From Verrucomicrobiota bacterium (lineage in GTDB: Bacteria > Verrucomicrobiota > Verrucomicrobiia > Verrucomicrobiales > Akkermansiaceae), in contig JAPLUI010000574.1 in the NCBI GenBank assembly GCA_026397725.1, forward strand, positions 1-46,941: DNA of 46,941 nt, in the 5' to 3' direction. This document shows, in pieces, positions 17,170-25,724 of the stretch (position 1 is the first letter of the stretch; each line of letters opens with the position of its first letter). The translations under genes were made by a program, and so were the position numbers. The notes under the pieces are model-generated. The model was not told the DNA's origin, searched no databases, and saw only the letters and a list, made by a program, of their open reading frames with translations.

Positions 17170-17275
17170 TCTGGGAATGGGTCGCCCCTTCAGGGCTTGA
17201 TGACGTGGGGGCCATAGACCCAGGGCGCTGCCCTGGGCTGGTATGTTTCGCCCCTTTGGGGCTGGAAGACCGCCT
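17170..17275. repeat. REP-like palindrome, single copy D
   Basis: A single unit in one orientation: gccccttcagggc, then cccagggcgctgccctggg with ctggtatgtttc, then gcccctttggggc. It lies directly before the KilA-N start and joins on to the truncated dinD frame, so its arrival coincides with the loss of the dinD 3' part. Confidence 0.75.
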
Positions 17276-17323
17276 CGATAAACCATTTTCCCAAGGCCGG
17301 GAATATGGTCCGGAGCCGGTTTC

Positions 17324-17353
17324 GACCATTTTGTTGACGTCAACAAAATGGTC
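17324..17353. repeat. 30-bp perfect palindrome within the dinD fragment
   Basis: The 15 bases gaccattttgttgac are followed at once by their exact reverse complement, giving a 30-bp palindrome with no loop, centred on gac|gtc. It encodes part of the conserved DHFVDVNKMV of the DinD-like protein. It may be chance codon use, a cruciform site or a protein-binding site. Confidence 0.85.
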
Positions 17354-17560
17354 TGCCGTGCGGTGGCCGGAGACTTCGCAGGCGGTTTTGGCCTTGGAAA
17401 TGGCGGTCTGGTGGAAGTTCCGCCACTCGGCGTAGCCGAGGAGCTGTTGGAGGTCGCGGGCAAGCCAGTATTCCACGCCGTTCTCGGTCTGCTGGGCGTG
17501 CCCCTCGAAGGTTGCGGTGAGTTGGTGGACGAGGTTGGTTTCCATGAGTTTTCGAGTCGT

Positions 17561-17794
17561 TTAAGATTCGTAAGCGGAAAGTCCTGAGATGTCGCGGCCT
17601 TGGGCACGCTTGGTGAGGTAGGGGGTGCAATCCTCCATGAGGGCGAGTTCGGCCTGGGTGCGGGCTTTCCAGCCGAGGTCGAGCGGGGCCATGAGGTCGC
17701 TGAGCTGCTCGCCATCGAAGATCATGCGGTCGAGGATGCCGTCCACGAAGGTTTGCAGGGCGGCGGTGGCGAGGTGGCAGTAGGTCGGCTTCAT
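17561..17794 (-). pseudogene. Duplicate 3' end of hsdR
   Basis: The 77-aa frame is nearly the same as the last 60-odd residues of the full HsdR at 20686: ALQTFVDGILDRMIFDGEQL, then ending DISGLSAYES against DISGLSAYEQ. At DNA level about 190 bp match at roughly 97% before the two diverge upstream of position 17771. The intact hsdR copy is 3.1 kb to the right, and the ABC-3C cassette lies between. It looks like the original hsdR tail, displaced when the cassette entered and replaced by a copy carried in. An ATG at 17794 exists, but a functional product is unlikely. Confidence 0.8.
17579..17771. repeat. Direct repeat flanking the ABC-3C cassette, left copy
   Basis: This stretch of about 193 bp matches about 20704-20896 in the same orientation, at an offset of 3125 bp. 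I saw three mismatches in the first 170 bp, then increasing divergence. The right copy is the true hsdR 3' end. The two copies bracket exactly the three ABC-3C genes. Confidence 0.85.
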
Positions 17795-17815
17795 GTGTTC
17801 GTCTCGTTAGATGCG

Positions 17816-19537
17816 TCAAAAGCGGAATCCGAAAAGTCCACCGTCTTCGCGCGCATCGGTGAGAACCACGGGCAAAACGTAGTTTTTGAGGTCAAACCCA
17901 TCGATTCGCTCTTTGAAGGCATCGTCCTCGTTCATCGTGACGATGTATTGAAAGCCCAGCTGGCTTGCCGTTTCTGCTCCAACTTTGAGGGCGCTAACCA
18001 CTTGTCTGCCATCGACGCCGTCGAAGAGGTGGCTGTCGTGGATAAGGAAACCCGGGCCGATACCCCGTTTCGCGCAAAGCCTCATGAGCATCATGTCGAA
18101 GCAGAAGATCTGCATGTTTTTGATGCCTTTGCTGCGTGAGCCCTGCATGGGGAATTGAAAGATGGGTCCGTTGGCCGTTTCTTCCACCGTCATGCTACCG
18201 GCGGACTCGTAGAGTCGCTTCGAGGTTTCCTCAAAAGCGAGGATGGCCTCGGACACTCGCTCTTTTTGCTCGGCGAAATCCCGCCGTAAGCGCAAGGTCA
18301 GGCGGTTTCTCTCAATCTCCAATTCATTCTTGGTGCCTTCGAGTTGCTCTGCCGCCTCGAAGCGCTGGCGAAGAGTCTCCACTTCGGCTTCCTTTCGGGC
18401 GGCAGCGGCTTGAAGTTTGGAGAACTGGTCCAGCGCGCCGTGCGTCTTGAGCACGTTCATGATTTCCGCGCGGCGGCTGACTAAGCCTTGCTTCTCCTGC
18501 TCTCGTTGCTCAACCCGTAGCTTTGCGGTTTCCAATTCCTCAGCGAGGTAGTCACGACGATTGCGCACAACCGACTCGTGGAAACTTCGCACTTCGTCGT
18601 AGCGCTTGACCGCCAAGCCCGGAAGGGTAACTCCCGCTTCGGCGTAGATGCGCTCCAGTTCATCAAGCGGTGGCGGGGCTTCAGACGACGTTGCCTGCTC
18701 CAAGTCCCGGATCGCAGCGGTATCAATGACATTGCCATTGGATAGTTCATTGATTCGGCGGGTCAGTTTATCGGCCTCCGCTTCCATTTGCGCGTATTCT
18801 GGCAAGACCCGGAAGTCGGCCAAGTGCGCTTGCATCTCGTTGAGAGCGGCTTCGGACACAGTTACCTGCGTGCGCAGATCGGAGGCTTTGCCGATGATAC
18901 TACCAAACGCCCCTGCTCCGACAGCTTTCTTGAGTTCGGCCAGTGTTTTTTCGCGGTCCCGAACCTTCTGCCAGTTACTTGCGATTTTCCAATCCAGCCC
19001 AAGCAGAAAAAGCAACGCGACCTGGTAGTCCCCAGTCTGTTGCATGGTTGCCTGCTTCTCAGGAGTGGTAAAGGCTCCGCTTAATTGTCGGCGAACAAAA
19101 TAGGCAAATAGCGAACGAAAGGTGGGAGCATGGCCATCGCCTTCTGGAAGGGCGTGCAGTCCAAACATTCTCTCCCCAAGCAGCTCCACCCACTCCGAGT
19201 TCGAGATCTGTGTCTTGCCGTTCAGGAAATCGGCTCCTTCGACGTGAATCTTGGCCTTTTGATGGCCCGAGCGTTCGACTGCAACCGCTTCACCGCCCAG
19301 ATCGAAGGACATCCCAAAGTTTTCTCGTTCAAGCGCAGGGGAGCGAAACAGCGAACCTTTTTCCGCATTCGATCCCGTGAGAAAGTGGATGGTTTCTACA
19401 AGGCTGGTTTTGCCTGCCCGATTGCGGGTCTGCTTGTCGGAGGCTCCTGACTCTTTTTGCGCCACGAGCACATTCAGGCCCGATTTGAAGGCAAGCTCCT
19501 TGAACGAAGTAAGACTGCTGAAAATGCTCTGGATCAT
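17816..19537 (-). CDS. ABC-three-component ATPase (DUF2326-like)
   Basis: A 573-aa SMC/RecN-like ABC ATPase. NRAGKTSLVETIHFLTG at 39-55 is the Walker A region. Residues of about 190-430 are coiled coil, rich in Glu, Lys and Arg. GFLIHDSHLFDGVDG at 496-510 is the Walker B-like segment with the DSHLFDGVD motif of DUF2326 proteins. It is the third gene of an ABC-3C unit, overlapping the middle component by ATGA (19534-19537). ABC-3C systems are predicted anti-mobile-element systems in which the ATPase senses DNA or structures and licenses an effector. Key motifs are intact. No separate nuclease domain is seen in this protein. Confidence 0.85.
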   Translation of the reverse strand: MIQSIFSSLTSFKELAFKSGLNVLVAQKESGASDKQTRNRAGKTSLVETIHFLTGSNAEKGSLFRSPALERENFGMSFDLGGEAVAVERSGHQKAKIHVEGADFLNGKTQISNSEWVELLGERMFGLHALPEGDGHAPTFRSLFAYFVRRQLSGAFTTPEKQATMQQTGDYQVALLFLLGLDWKIASNWQKVRDREKTLAELKKAVGAGAFGSIIGKASDLRTQVTVSEAALNEMQAHLADFRVLPEYAQMEAEADKLTRRINELSNGNVIDTAAIRDLEQATSSEAPPPLDELERIYAEAGVTLPGLAVKRYDEVRSFHESVVRNRRDYLAEELETAKLRVEQREQEKQGLVSRRAEIMNVLKTHGALDQFSKLQAAAARKEAEVETLRQRFEAAEQLEGTKNELEIERNRLTLRLRRDFAEQKERVSEAILAFEETSKRLYESAGSMTVEETANGPIFQFPMQGSRSKGIKNMQIFCFDMMLMRLCAKRGIGPGFLIHDSHLFDGVDGRQVVSALKVGAETASQLGFQYIVTMNEDDAFKERIDGFDLKNYVLPVVLTDAREDGGLFGFRF

Positions 19538-19779
19538 GGCTTGGTGCGTTTAAGAAGGCCGTCATTCAGTTGAATCGTCCCCATGAGAAACAAGAGGTCG
19601 AGTGCTAGCACGAAAGCGTCGTAGCGGAGAGAATTGGGTGTGGTTGGGGACACCGAATCACGGGATAACTGTTCCCAGAGTGCGGAAACGGTGATCGGAT
19701 GTTCCAGAGCAGGAAGTATCCTCGCGCCGACGGTAAGTAGCGCGCGGTCTTGGGCTAAATGTTTGGTGGGCAAAATCAT
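19534..19779 (-). CDS. ABC-three-component middle component (MC6-like)
   Basis: An 81-aa protein, MILPTKHLAQDRALLTVGAR at the start, ITVSALWEQL in the middle, and FVLALDLLFLMGTIQLNDG near the end. This matches the pattern of the small winged-helix middle component of ABC-3C systems, type 6. It overlaps both neighbours by 4 bp (ATGA at 19776-19779 and 19534-19537), a sign of tight stoichiometric coupling. It probably bridges the effector protein and the ATPase. Confidence 0.8.
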   Translation of the reverse strand: MILPTKHLAQDRALLTVGARILPALEHPITVSALWEQLSRDSVSPTTPNSLRYDAFVLALDLLFLMGTIQLNDGLLKRTKP

Positions 19780-20678
19780 GAGTTCACCTCCCTCGGTGCT
19801 TCATAGATGTCACAACGTTCGAAATAGTAGGCGATCACCGTTAGGACTGCCAGCTCATGCTCAGGCTTTCCTCTGTCTCGTCCCCCCGCCCAGACTTGAA
19901 GTTCCGCGAAGATACCGTTTGGCGTCTGTATTGAGCGCAGGCGCTGGTATTCGGCGCGGAATGCCTCCGCGATGCGTTCTCCGAGAGTTTCGTCGTGCCA
20001 TTGCGCGAAAAATCGTTCAACAAGAGGGGCCTTGCCCATGCCGCTTTTAATCAAAGTGGCGACACTCGCGGACAAAGCGTTGGCTTCGATCTTGCCCATT
20101 GGGACGTCGCGAACCGCTGAGTCCGGAGGCGTGGGTCTTTGCCCAAGTGTCTCCAAGACCGGGCGGAGATCGGCAAATCCCAATGATGCCTTGGTCTCAT
20201 CTGATGGTGCCGCACCTAACCAGGGAAAGAGATCATCGGTGGTGAGCTTGCGGAAAATGAGCCGGAATTCCTCCAAACTCCATGGCTCAAGCGTGATACC
20301 AGGGTTTGCCCTCTCGAAATCGAGTAACAGGGTCTGCACATGGGGTGGCAGTCCATCGGTAGCATTGTGGGCGAATACCCATTTGTCAAAATGCGCGCCC
20401 CAGTGAAGTTTGGCTCCCTCAAAATCTTCGGTGATCTTGGCGATGGCCTTCGTTGCTTCCATTTCATTCGGCGCATACACCTGAAACAAGCGCCGTTCCG
20501 ATTTCAGGAATCCATCGTTTTTGCGGTCTCCGGCATTTCCCCAAGGACGGCAAGCCATGAAATCCGCCTTGTAGGCCAAGCCCATCAGCCGCTCAAACAG
20601 CCTCTGAAATTCGTTCCACTTTGCAGCACGAAACAAGTTCTCGAATCGGGATTCGTAATAGGCTTGGGTAAGGTTCAT
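19776..20678 (-). CDS. ABC-three-component system C-terminal-domain protein
   Basis: A 300-aa protein. I start it at the ATG at 20678 (MNLTQAYYESRFENLFRAAK), 7 bp after the hsdR stop; an ATG at 20696 is also in frame and overlaps hsdR. An N-terminal part resembling a nuclease or recognition fold (FERLMGLAYKADFMACRPWG, then GFLKSERRLFQVYAPNEM) is followed by a helical C-terminal domain ending FERCDIYEAPREVNS. The N-terminal region contains D, E and K residues that could form a PD-(D/E)xK-like site, but I cannot place them surely. As the first gene of the cassette it is the likely effector or specificity part. Confidence 0.75.
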   Translation of the reverse strand: MNLTQAYYESRFENLFRAAKWNEFQRLFERLMGLAYKADFMACRPWGNAGDRKNDGFLKSERRLFQVYAPNEMEATKAIAKITEDFEGAKLHWGAHFDKWVFAHNATDGLPPHVQTLLLDFERANPGITLEPWSLEEFRLIFRKLTTDDLFPWLGAAPSDETKASLGFADLRPVLETLGQRPTPPDSAVRDVPMGKIEANALSASVATLIKSGMGKAPLVERFFAQWHDETLGERIAEAFRAEYQRLRSIQTPNGIFAELQVWAGGRDRGKPEHELAVLTVIAYYFERCDIYEAPREVNS

Positions 20679-20685
20679 GATCGTC

Positions 20686-23600
20686 TTACTGCTCATACGC
20701 GCTGAGTCCTGAGATGTCGCGGCCTTGGGCGCGTTTGGTGAGGTAGGGGGTGCAATCCTCCATGAGGGCGAGTTCGGCATGGGTGCGGGCTTTCCAGCCG
20801 AGGTCGAGCGGGGCCATGAGGTCGCTGAGCTGCTCGCCATCGAAGATCATGCGGTCGAGGATGCCGTCCACGAAGGCTTGCAGAGAGGCGGTGACGAGGC
20901 TGTGCTTGGTGGCGATGGTGGCGAGTTCGGCGGCGTCCTTCTCCGCCTTGAAGCGGATGTAGCCCTCGCGGATGGCGGTTTCGCTCAGGCCCTCGCCCGC
21001 CTTGAGAGTGCCGATGTATTCGGCGATGTCGTCCCGCTCGTTCATGAACTTGGCATCGGCGCTGATGAGGCCGATGAGTTCCTCGCGGGTCATCTTCGAC
21101 TTGCCCGGACCTTTGGCGGAGAAGCGGGCGATGAGGGCCATGATGTAGTCGTAATCAATGACCGCGGAGGCGAAGAGGACGAATTCGAAGTCGATCTCGT
21201 CGATGGGAGACGCGCCGGGCTGGGGCCCGGCGTTCCCGGGTTTGCCCTGCTGGTCTTTGAGCTTCTTGGCGGTTTCCAGATACTCGCCGCGGAAGCCGCG
21301 CAGGTTTTCCTCGGGCAGCACCTGCTCGATGGTGGCTTTGTTTTCCTCGGTGAGGTCGGTGTATTGGTCGAGCTGGGTCTTGAGCCGCTGGACTTCCTTG
21401 AAGCGGGTGATGAAGGCGGCCTTGGCGGCATCGCCCTTCAGGTTCGCCACGGCGGAGGGCGAGCAGTCGAGGCCCTGGGACTTCATGAACGTGTCCAACT
21501 GCTGCACGGCGGCATCCAGCTTCTGGATGACCACGGGGGCCTTGTCCACGAGCCAGATTTCCCGCGCCTGCTCGCCCGTCTTTTCCCCGGAGAAGAGGGC
21601 GATGGCGGCATCCACGGCGTCCTGCTGCTGGCGGAAGTCGAGGATGTTGCCGTAGGGCTTGGTGCCGTTGAGCACGCGGTTGGTGCGCGAGAAGGCTTGG
21701 ATCAAGCCGTGGTGCTTGAGGTTCTTGTCCACGTAGAGCGTGTTCAGGAACTTGGAATCAAAACCGGTGAGCAGCATGTCCACCACGATGGTGATGTCGA
21801 TCTTCTGCGCGGCGGGGTAGTCGGCATTCGGCCACTGCTGGTCTTTGATGCGCTTTTGCACATCCTGGTAATAGAGGTCGAAGAAGCCAATGGAGTGGTT
21901 CGTGCCGTAGCGGGCATTGTAGTCGGCGAGGATGGCCTTGAGCGCGGCTTTCTTGCCCTCGGGATCGACCTGATTGTCCTCCTGTTCCTGCGGCAGGTCT
22001 TCCTGGATCTGCCTCACATCCGGATCGCCCTCGGCGGGCGGGGAGAAGACGCAGGCGATGTTCAGCGGCTTGAAGTCGGGATCGGCGGCCTGTTTCTCCG
22101 CCTGCATCGTCTTGAACAGGGAGTGGTATTCGATGGCGTCATTGATGGACGCGGTGGCGAGGATGGCATTGAAGCGGCGTCCGCCGGTGGCGGCATCGTG
22201 CTTGGAGAGGATGGCCTCAATGACGGCGCGTTTGGCGATGGCCTCGCCGGGCTTGGGGGCTTTTTTGTCCTTCTCTTCCTTGGGCTTGAAGTAGTCGATG
22301 TGGAAACGCAGGACGTTCCCGTCCTCGATGGCGTGCGTGATGGTGTAGGCGTGGAGCTGCTTCTGGAAGAGGTCCGCCGTGGTGCGCATGGAGGCTTGGG
22401 TGTCCTCGATCTTCTGCAAGGAGGCATTGGCCTCAAAGATGGGCGTGCCGGTGAACCCGAAGAGCTGGGCCTTGGGGAAGAACTCTTTGATCGCCTTGTG
22501 GTTCTCGCCGAACTGCGAGCGGTGGCACTCGTCGAAGATGAAGACGATGCGTTTGTCCTTCAGCGCTGCGAGCTGCTCCTTGTAGGTGGCCTGGCCGTTT
22601 TTGGCACGCTGCTTGTTGCGCTTGCTGTTCTCATCCAGCGCGAGGCCGAGCTTCTGGATGGTGGTGACGATGACCTTGTCCGCATAGTCCTCGGAAAGAA
22701 GGCGGCGGACGAGGGCGGCGGTGTTGGTGTTTTCCTCCACGCAGCCTTCCTGGAAGCGGTTGAATTCCTCGCGCGTCTGGCGGTCGAGGTCCTTGCGGTC
22801 CACGACGAAGACGCATTTGTGGATGTGCTCGTTTTCCTTGAGCAGGGTGGCGGCCTTGAAGGAAGTGAGCGTCTTGCCGCTGCCGGTCGTGTGCCAGACG
22901 TAGCCGTTGCCGTTGTCATCATCGATGCACGTGACCATGTGCTGCACGGCATAGACCTGATAGGGCCGCATGATCATGAGCTTCTGCTCGCTGACAATGA
23001 GCACCATGTAGCGGCTGATGGTCCGGCCGAGATCGCATTTCTTCAGGAAGCGATCGGCGAACTCGTCGAGGTGGGTGATCTTGCGGTTGTCCTCGTCGGC
23101 GAATTCATAGACGGGCAGGAAGCGCTCTTCGGCATGGAAGGCGAAGTGGCGGGCGTTGTTGTTGGCGAAGTAGAAGGTGCGGTCGCGATTGCTGACAATG
23201 AAGAGCTGGAGGAAGCAAAGCAGTGTCCGGGTGTAGCCGTTGCCGGGGTCGTTCTTGTATTCGACGATCTGCTCCATGGCCCGGCGCGGGCTGACGCCGA
23301 GGGTCTTCAGCTCGATTTGCGCCACCGGCACGCCGTTGATGAGGATGATCACATCGTAGCGGTGGTGGCTGTTGGCCGTGTTGATGCGGAGCTGGTTGAC
23401 GACCTCGTAGTGGTTCTTGCACCAGTCCTTGATGTTCACCAGGGTGTAATTCAGCGGCGTGCCGTCGTCGCGGGTGAAGGCATTGATGCCGCGCAGGGTC
23501 TTGGCGGCGGCGAAGACATCCGGGGTAACGATTTCGTCGAGCAAGCGGGCGAACTCGCCATCGGTGAGCCGGACGCGGTTGAGGGCCTCGAATTTTTCGC

Positions 23601-23757
23601 GGAAGTTCTGCTCCAGCGTGGTTCGGTCGGTGATGTCGGGGCGGTATTCGTATTTGAGGCCCTGGAGTTTGGCGATGAAGCCATATTCGATGCCGTCCTC
23701 CCGAAGCACCGAAGGCGGGGTGTCGGAAGTCAGGGTAGCGGTGGACTTGGCGGGCAT
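20686..23757 (-). CDS. hsdR: Type I restriction enzyme, endonuclease/translocase subunit
   Basis: A 1023-aa subunit that translocates DNA using ATP and cuts away from the recognition site. I start at the ATG at 23757 (MPAKSTATLTSDTPPSVLRE); the frame is open to 23886 but that part is Cys/Arg-rich filler. The nuclease domain has RYDVIILINGVPVAQIELK at 133-151, giving the PD-(D/E)xK residues D135, E149 and K151. Helicase motifs are TGSGKT at 291-296, DECH at 409-412 and GFTGTPI at 434-440, then VDMLLTGFDSKFLNTLYVDK and FSRTNR. All are intact. Its 3' end is repeated at 17579-17771. It leads the hsd locus; the promoter should lie in 23758-24689. Confidence 0.95.
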   Translation of the reverse strand: MPAKSTATLTSDTPPSVLREDGIEYGFIAKLQGLKYEYRPDITDRTTLEQNFREKFEALNRVRLTDGEFARLLDEIVTPDVFAAAKTLRGINAFTRDDGTPLNYTLVNIKDWCKNHYEVVNQLRINTANSHHRYDVIILINGVPVAQIELKTLGVSPRRAMEQIVEYKNDPGNGYTRTLLCFLQLFIVSNRDRTFYFANNNARHFAFHAEERFLPVYEFADEDNRKITHLDEFADRFLKKCDLGRTISRYMVLIVSEQKLMIMRPYQVYAVQHMVTCIDDDNGNGYVWHTTGSGKTLTSFKAATLLKENEHIHKCVFVVDRKDLDRQTREEFNRFQEGCVEENTNTAALVRRLLSEDYADKVIVTTIQKLGLALDENSKRNKQRAKNGQATYKEQLAALKDKRIVFIFDECHRSQFGENHKAIKEFFPKAQLFGFTGTPIFEANASLQKIEDTQASMRTTADLFQKQLHAYTITHAIEDGNVLRFHIDYFKPKEEKDKKAPKPGEAIAKRAVIEAILSKHDAATGGRRFNAILATASINDAIEYHSLFKTMQAEKQAADPDFKPLNIACVFSPPAEGDPDVRQIQEDLPQEQEDNQVDPEGKKAALKAILADYNARYGTNHSIGFFDLYYQDVQKRIKDQQWPNADYPAAQKIDITIVVDMLLTGFDSKFLNTLYVDKNLKHHGLIQAFSRTNRVLNGTKPYGNILDFRQQQDAVDAAIALFSGEKTGEQAREIWLVDKAPVVIQKLDAAVQQLDTFMKSQGLDCSPSAVANLKGDAAKAAFITRFKEVQRLKTQLDQYTDLTEENKATIEQVLPEENLRGFRGEYLETAKKLKDQQGKPGNAGPQPGASPIDEIDFEFVLFASAVIDYDYIMALIARFSAKGPGKSKMTREELIGLISADAKFMNERDDIAEYIGTLKAGEGLSETAIREGYIRFKAEKDAAELATIATKHSLVTASLQAFVDGILDRMIFDGEQLSDLMAPLDLGWKARTHAELALMEDCTPYLTKRAQGRDISGLSAYEQ

Positions 23758-23880
23758 GGGTGGCTGCGGACGAGAGCAAGTGAGGCAGCCCAACCGTGGA
23801 GCCACCGTCCACCGGAGGGTAATCTGACATCCCCGCCTAAGGCAACAGCAATCGCGGGGGAAAAGACCGGCCTCCGGCGC

Positions 23881-23980
23881 TGCCACAATTCACCTCGGGT
23901 AGTGTCAAAATTGGCCCCGGATGGCGGCATAATTCACCTTCGGTGACTTCCAAACCCGCCCGGCGGTGCCAGAATTCACC
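23881..23980 (-). repeat. Three degenerate repeats with GGTGAATT core
   Basis: On the minus strand, ggtgaattctggca, ggtgaattatg and ggtgaattgtggca end at about 23967, 23928 and 23881. They are spaced about 43 bp and each is followed by a CGCC(GG)-type run. Repeated short motifs of this kind are known at the ends of IS21-family elements, where they bind the transposase. No transposase gene is present, so this may be a solitary IS end. Confidence 0.45.
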
Positions 23981-24361
23981 TTCAGTGGTGCCCTGATTCC
24001 CGTCAGGCACCGTTCCCATGGGATTCGGGGGCGTGCGGCGTTGGCTTTCCGAGTGCCAGCCATGGCAATTTCTTTGGGAATCCGAAAAATATCGATTGCG
24101 CTTTGATAGAATTTTGTCAAAAGCGGAGTCATCCGGTCCGCTTGATTGACCGGATATCAACCCGAATCCCATGCTATGAACTCGGGAACGACACCTCCGT
24201 CTCCAACCGCTTCCGCCGCGATCCTGAAATCTTCGCCAAATGGAAGACCGCCGCCCGCATCCACCGCGGCCCCCGCCCCACCCGGCAGGAACCCGCGCCT
24301 ACCCCGGCCCCAGCCTCGGCTACGGCGGCTCATGCCTGAGCGGCAGTGACTTCCCTCGGAA

Positions 24362-24387
24362 CCCCGCCCCGCAAGGGCGAGGTTTTT
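24362..24387 (+). terminator. Terminator-like hairpin with T run
   Basis: A stem of ccccgccc with gggcgagg (one mismatch) and loop cgcaa is followed by five T. No expressed gene precedes it on the plus strand apart from possible fragments, so it may be a relic. Confidence 0.35.
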
Positions 24388-24689
24388 GCAACTCGACCCT
24401 CGCCAGGACCCGGTTTCCGACGATCTTCGGGCGGTTTTCGGACGATTTTCCGTGCGGGATCTGAGGGGAAACGATATTGGTGTATCCAGGATTCCTGGCC
24501 GGCCGGCAGCGGCCGGAGCATCACAATTACAGGCCGGACATCAATCTTAATATACGAAGTCCACAACGCAGAAATCGGCGCATTCTTGCTCAATTAATAG
24601 TCGCTTGCCAGTAAAAAAGCCCAGGCGTGAGAAAAACAAAGTGAGCTTTCCAAACTGAGACCGAGGGAGGCTGCTATACACCCTCTCCA

Positions 24690-25724
24690 TTATGACAATG
24701 GTGGTACCGGTTCATATACCACGACATTTGCTGACTTCTCAACCACTCTTGCGGTACCTTGATCACCATCAACCTGGACGTGAACGTATGACAACCATGG
24801 CCGACCTCGCCCATTTGTATTCTTCTGACCTGTAACGAACACCGTCGAGCCACTGCCGACGATTTGTTTAATCACCTTTTCATCTGGAAGGACGTTATGC
24901 CATGGCGTAATAACAGCTATTGGAGATTGCGGTTGTTGATTGCAGAGAAAACCGCTCATGCTCCACATCCCAGCGCACGTGCCATTCTGTGAGCCGTGAT
25001 GACTAACCTTTACAACACAAGGCCTCAACGACGAGGTAAATGCGTCTGGCAACGAGTTCCAATTCGACGCCTCTATATCTGATCCCAGAACCACCTGCGC
25101 ATTCCCATATTGCAGGAGAAGTCCTATGCACGCAAGATTAGCTAGTGACTCATCAGAGGTCGCCTTGCCGCCAACTCTAATGCTGCTTACGACCTCTTTG
25201 GTAAATCTCATAAGCGAATCATCCCATGGGCTAAACGCGGTTATCTTAAGAACTGGATTCGTTGTTTGTGGAATAGGATAGAGTTGCTTAATTCGTGCGG
25301 ATGTTCTCACAAGGGGGATGCCAAACTTCTGCTCCTGCCGCGCAATTTCGATAAACAAGCGCCTAACCGACTCTGCCCTGCTGCGTAATCTCCCTTCCCC
25401 TCCCCCGCATGCAGCCGCAAGTTTGTCGCAGAATACGATGTATGCGTCTGGTGTAAGACCACCCCACCACCATAACTGCGAAACGCTGCCCTCCAGCAAT
25501 TCAAGCACCCAATACGCATTGTATATGTGGTCAAGATGAGGATGTGTGACACAGAGGAATTCAAGCTGGCTAATTTCAAGTTCTAGTAGCCAGTCATATA
25601 CTGTCAGGCCGTAATTTGGTCCGTAACAGTCAATTACCCCCGCATGCAGCCTGCCCTCCTCCTCCCATCTGCAAATGATGGTTTCTCCATAGCCTGGGCC
25701 ACAAATGAATAGATCAAGTATCAT
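24690..25724 (-). CDS. Metallo-beta-lactamase-fold hydrolase, putative effector
   Basis: A 344-aa protein starting MILDLFICGPGYGETIICRW; the ATG at 25736 would add four residues. THPHLDH at 60-66 is the H-x-H-x-D-H metal motif (H61, H63, D65, H66). VVLGSDIEAS near 211-220 supplies the bridging Asp (D216), and SHHGSQNG at 241-248 a further His. The arrangement matches the ComEC/Rec2-like branch of the fold, whose members cut nucleic acids or phosphoesters. No signal peptide or membrane helix is present, so it is a free cytoplasmic enzyme. It is the last gene of a kinase-receiver-MBL operon and overlaps the receiver gene by 11 bp. The effector role is inferred. Confidence 0.85.
   Translation of the reverse strand: MILDLFICGPGYGETIICRWEEEGRLHAGVIDCYGPNYGLTVYDWLLELEISQLEFLCVTHPHLDHIYNAYWVLELLEGSVSQLWWWGGLTPDAYIVFCDKLAAACGGGEGRLRSRAESVRRLFIEIARQEQKFGIPLVRTSARIKQLYPIPQTTNPVLKITAFSPWDDSLMRFTKEVVSSIRVGGKATSDESLANLACIGLLLQYGNAQVVLGSDIEASNWNSLPDAFTSSLRPCVVKVSHHGSQNGTCAGMWSMSGFLCNQQPQSPIAVITPWHNVLPDEKVIKQIVGSGSTVFVTGQKNTNGRGRPWLSYVHVQVDGDQGTARVVEKSANVVVYEPVPPLS

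Larger units (their letters stand above)
17162..17545 (-). pseudogene. dinD-like gene truncated at a REP palindrome
   Basis: Residues 1-77 match DNA-damage-inducible protein D: an FEGHAQQTENGVEYWLARDL segment, LLGYAEWRNFHQTAISKA, and a motif ending VNKMVETGSG. The frame then runs into the REP unit and reads meaningless text until its stop inside it. Family members known to me are about 270-290 aa, so roughly 200 residues are lost. DinD proteins inhibit RecA filament activity in E. coli and are often encoded in type I restriction loci. This copy is probably inactive. Confidence 0.8.
23758..24689. other. 930-bp region upstream of hsdR, mostly non-coding
   Basis: No full gene is recognised. It holds three degenerate repeats (23881-23980). 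A protein-like scrap on the plus strand (ELGNDTSVSNRFRRDPEIFA near 24180-24240) is followed by proline-rich text, and might be a gene fragment I cannot name. A terminator-like hairpin lies at 24362-24387. Base composition falls towards the right end, where the low-GC island starts at roughly 24480. Confidence 0.45.

Noticed and set aside
14391..17275. Possible CRISPR array from the regularly recurring palindromes
   Set aside because: Units are long, paired and in both orientations, with gene remnants rather than uniform spacers between them, and no cas gene is present.
20725..23946. A 1073-codon plus-strand frame opposite hsdR
   Set aside because: It is the antisense shadow of a GC-rich, fully motif-bearing hsdR; its translation is Glu/Gly/Val/Leu-rich low-complexity text without any family motif.
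24103..24339. Plus-strand frame with ELGNDTSVSNRFRRDPEIFA
   Set aside because: The short segment looks protein-like, but I know no family for it and the rest is proline-rich noise; not supported as a gene.
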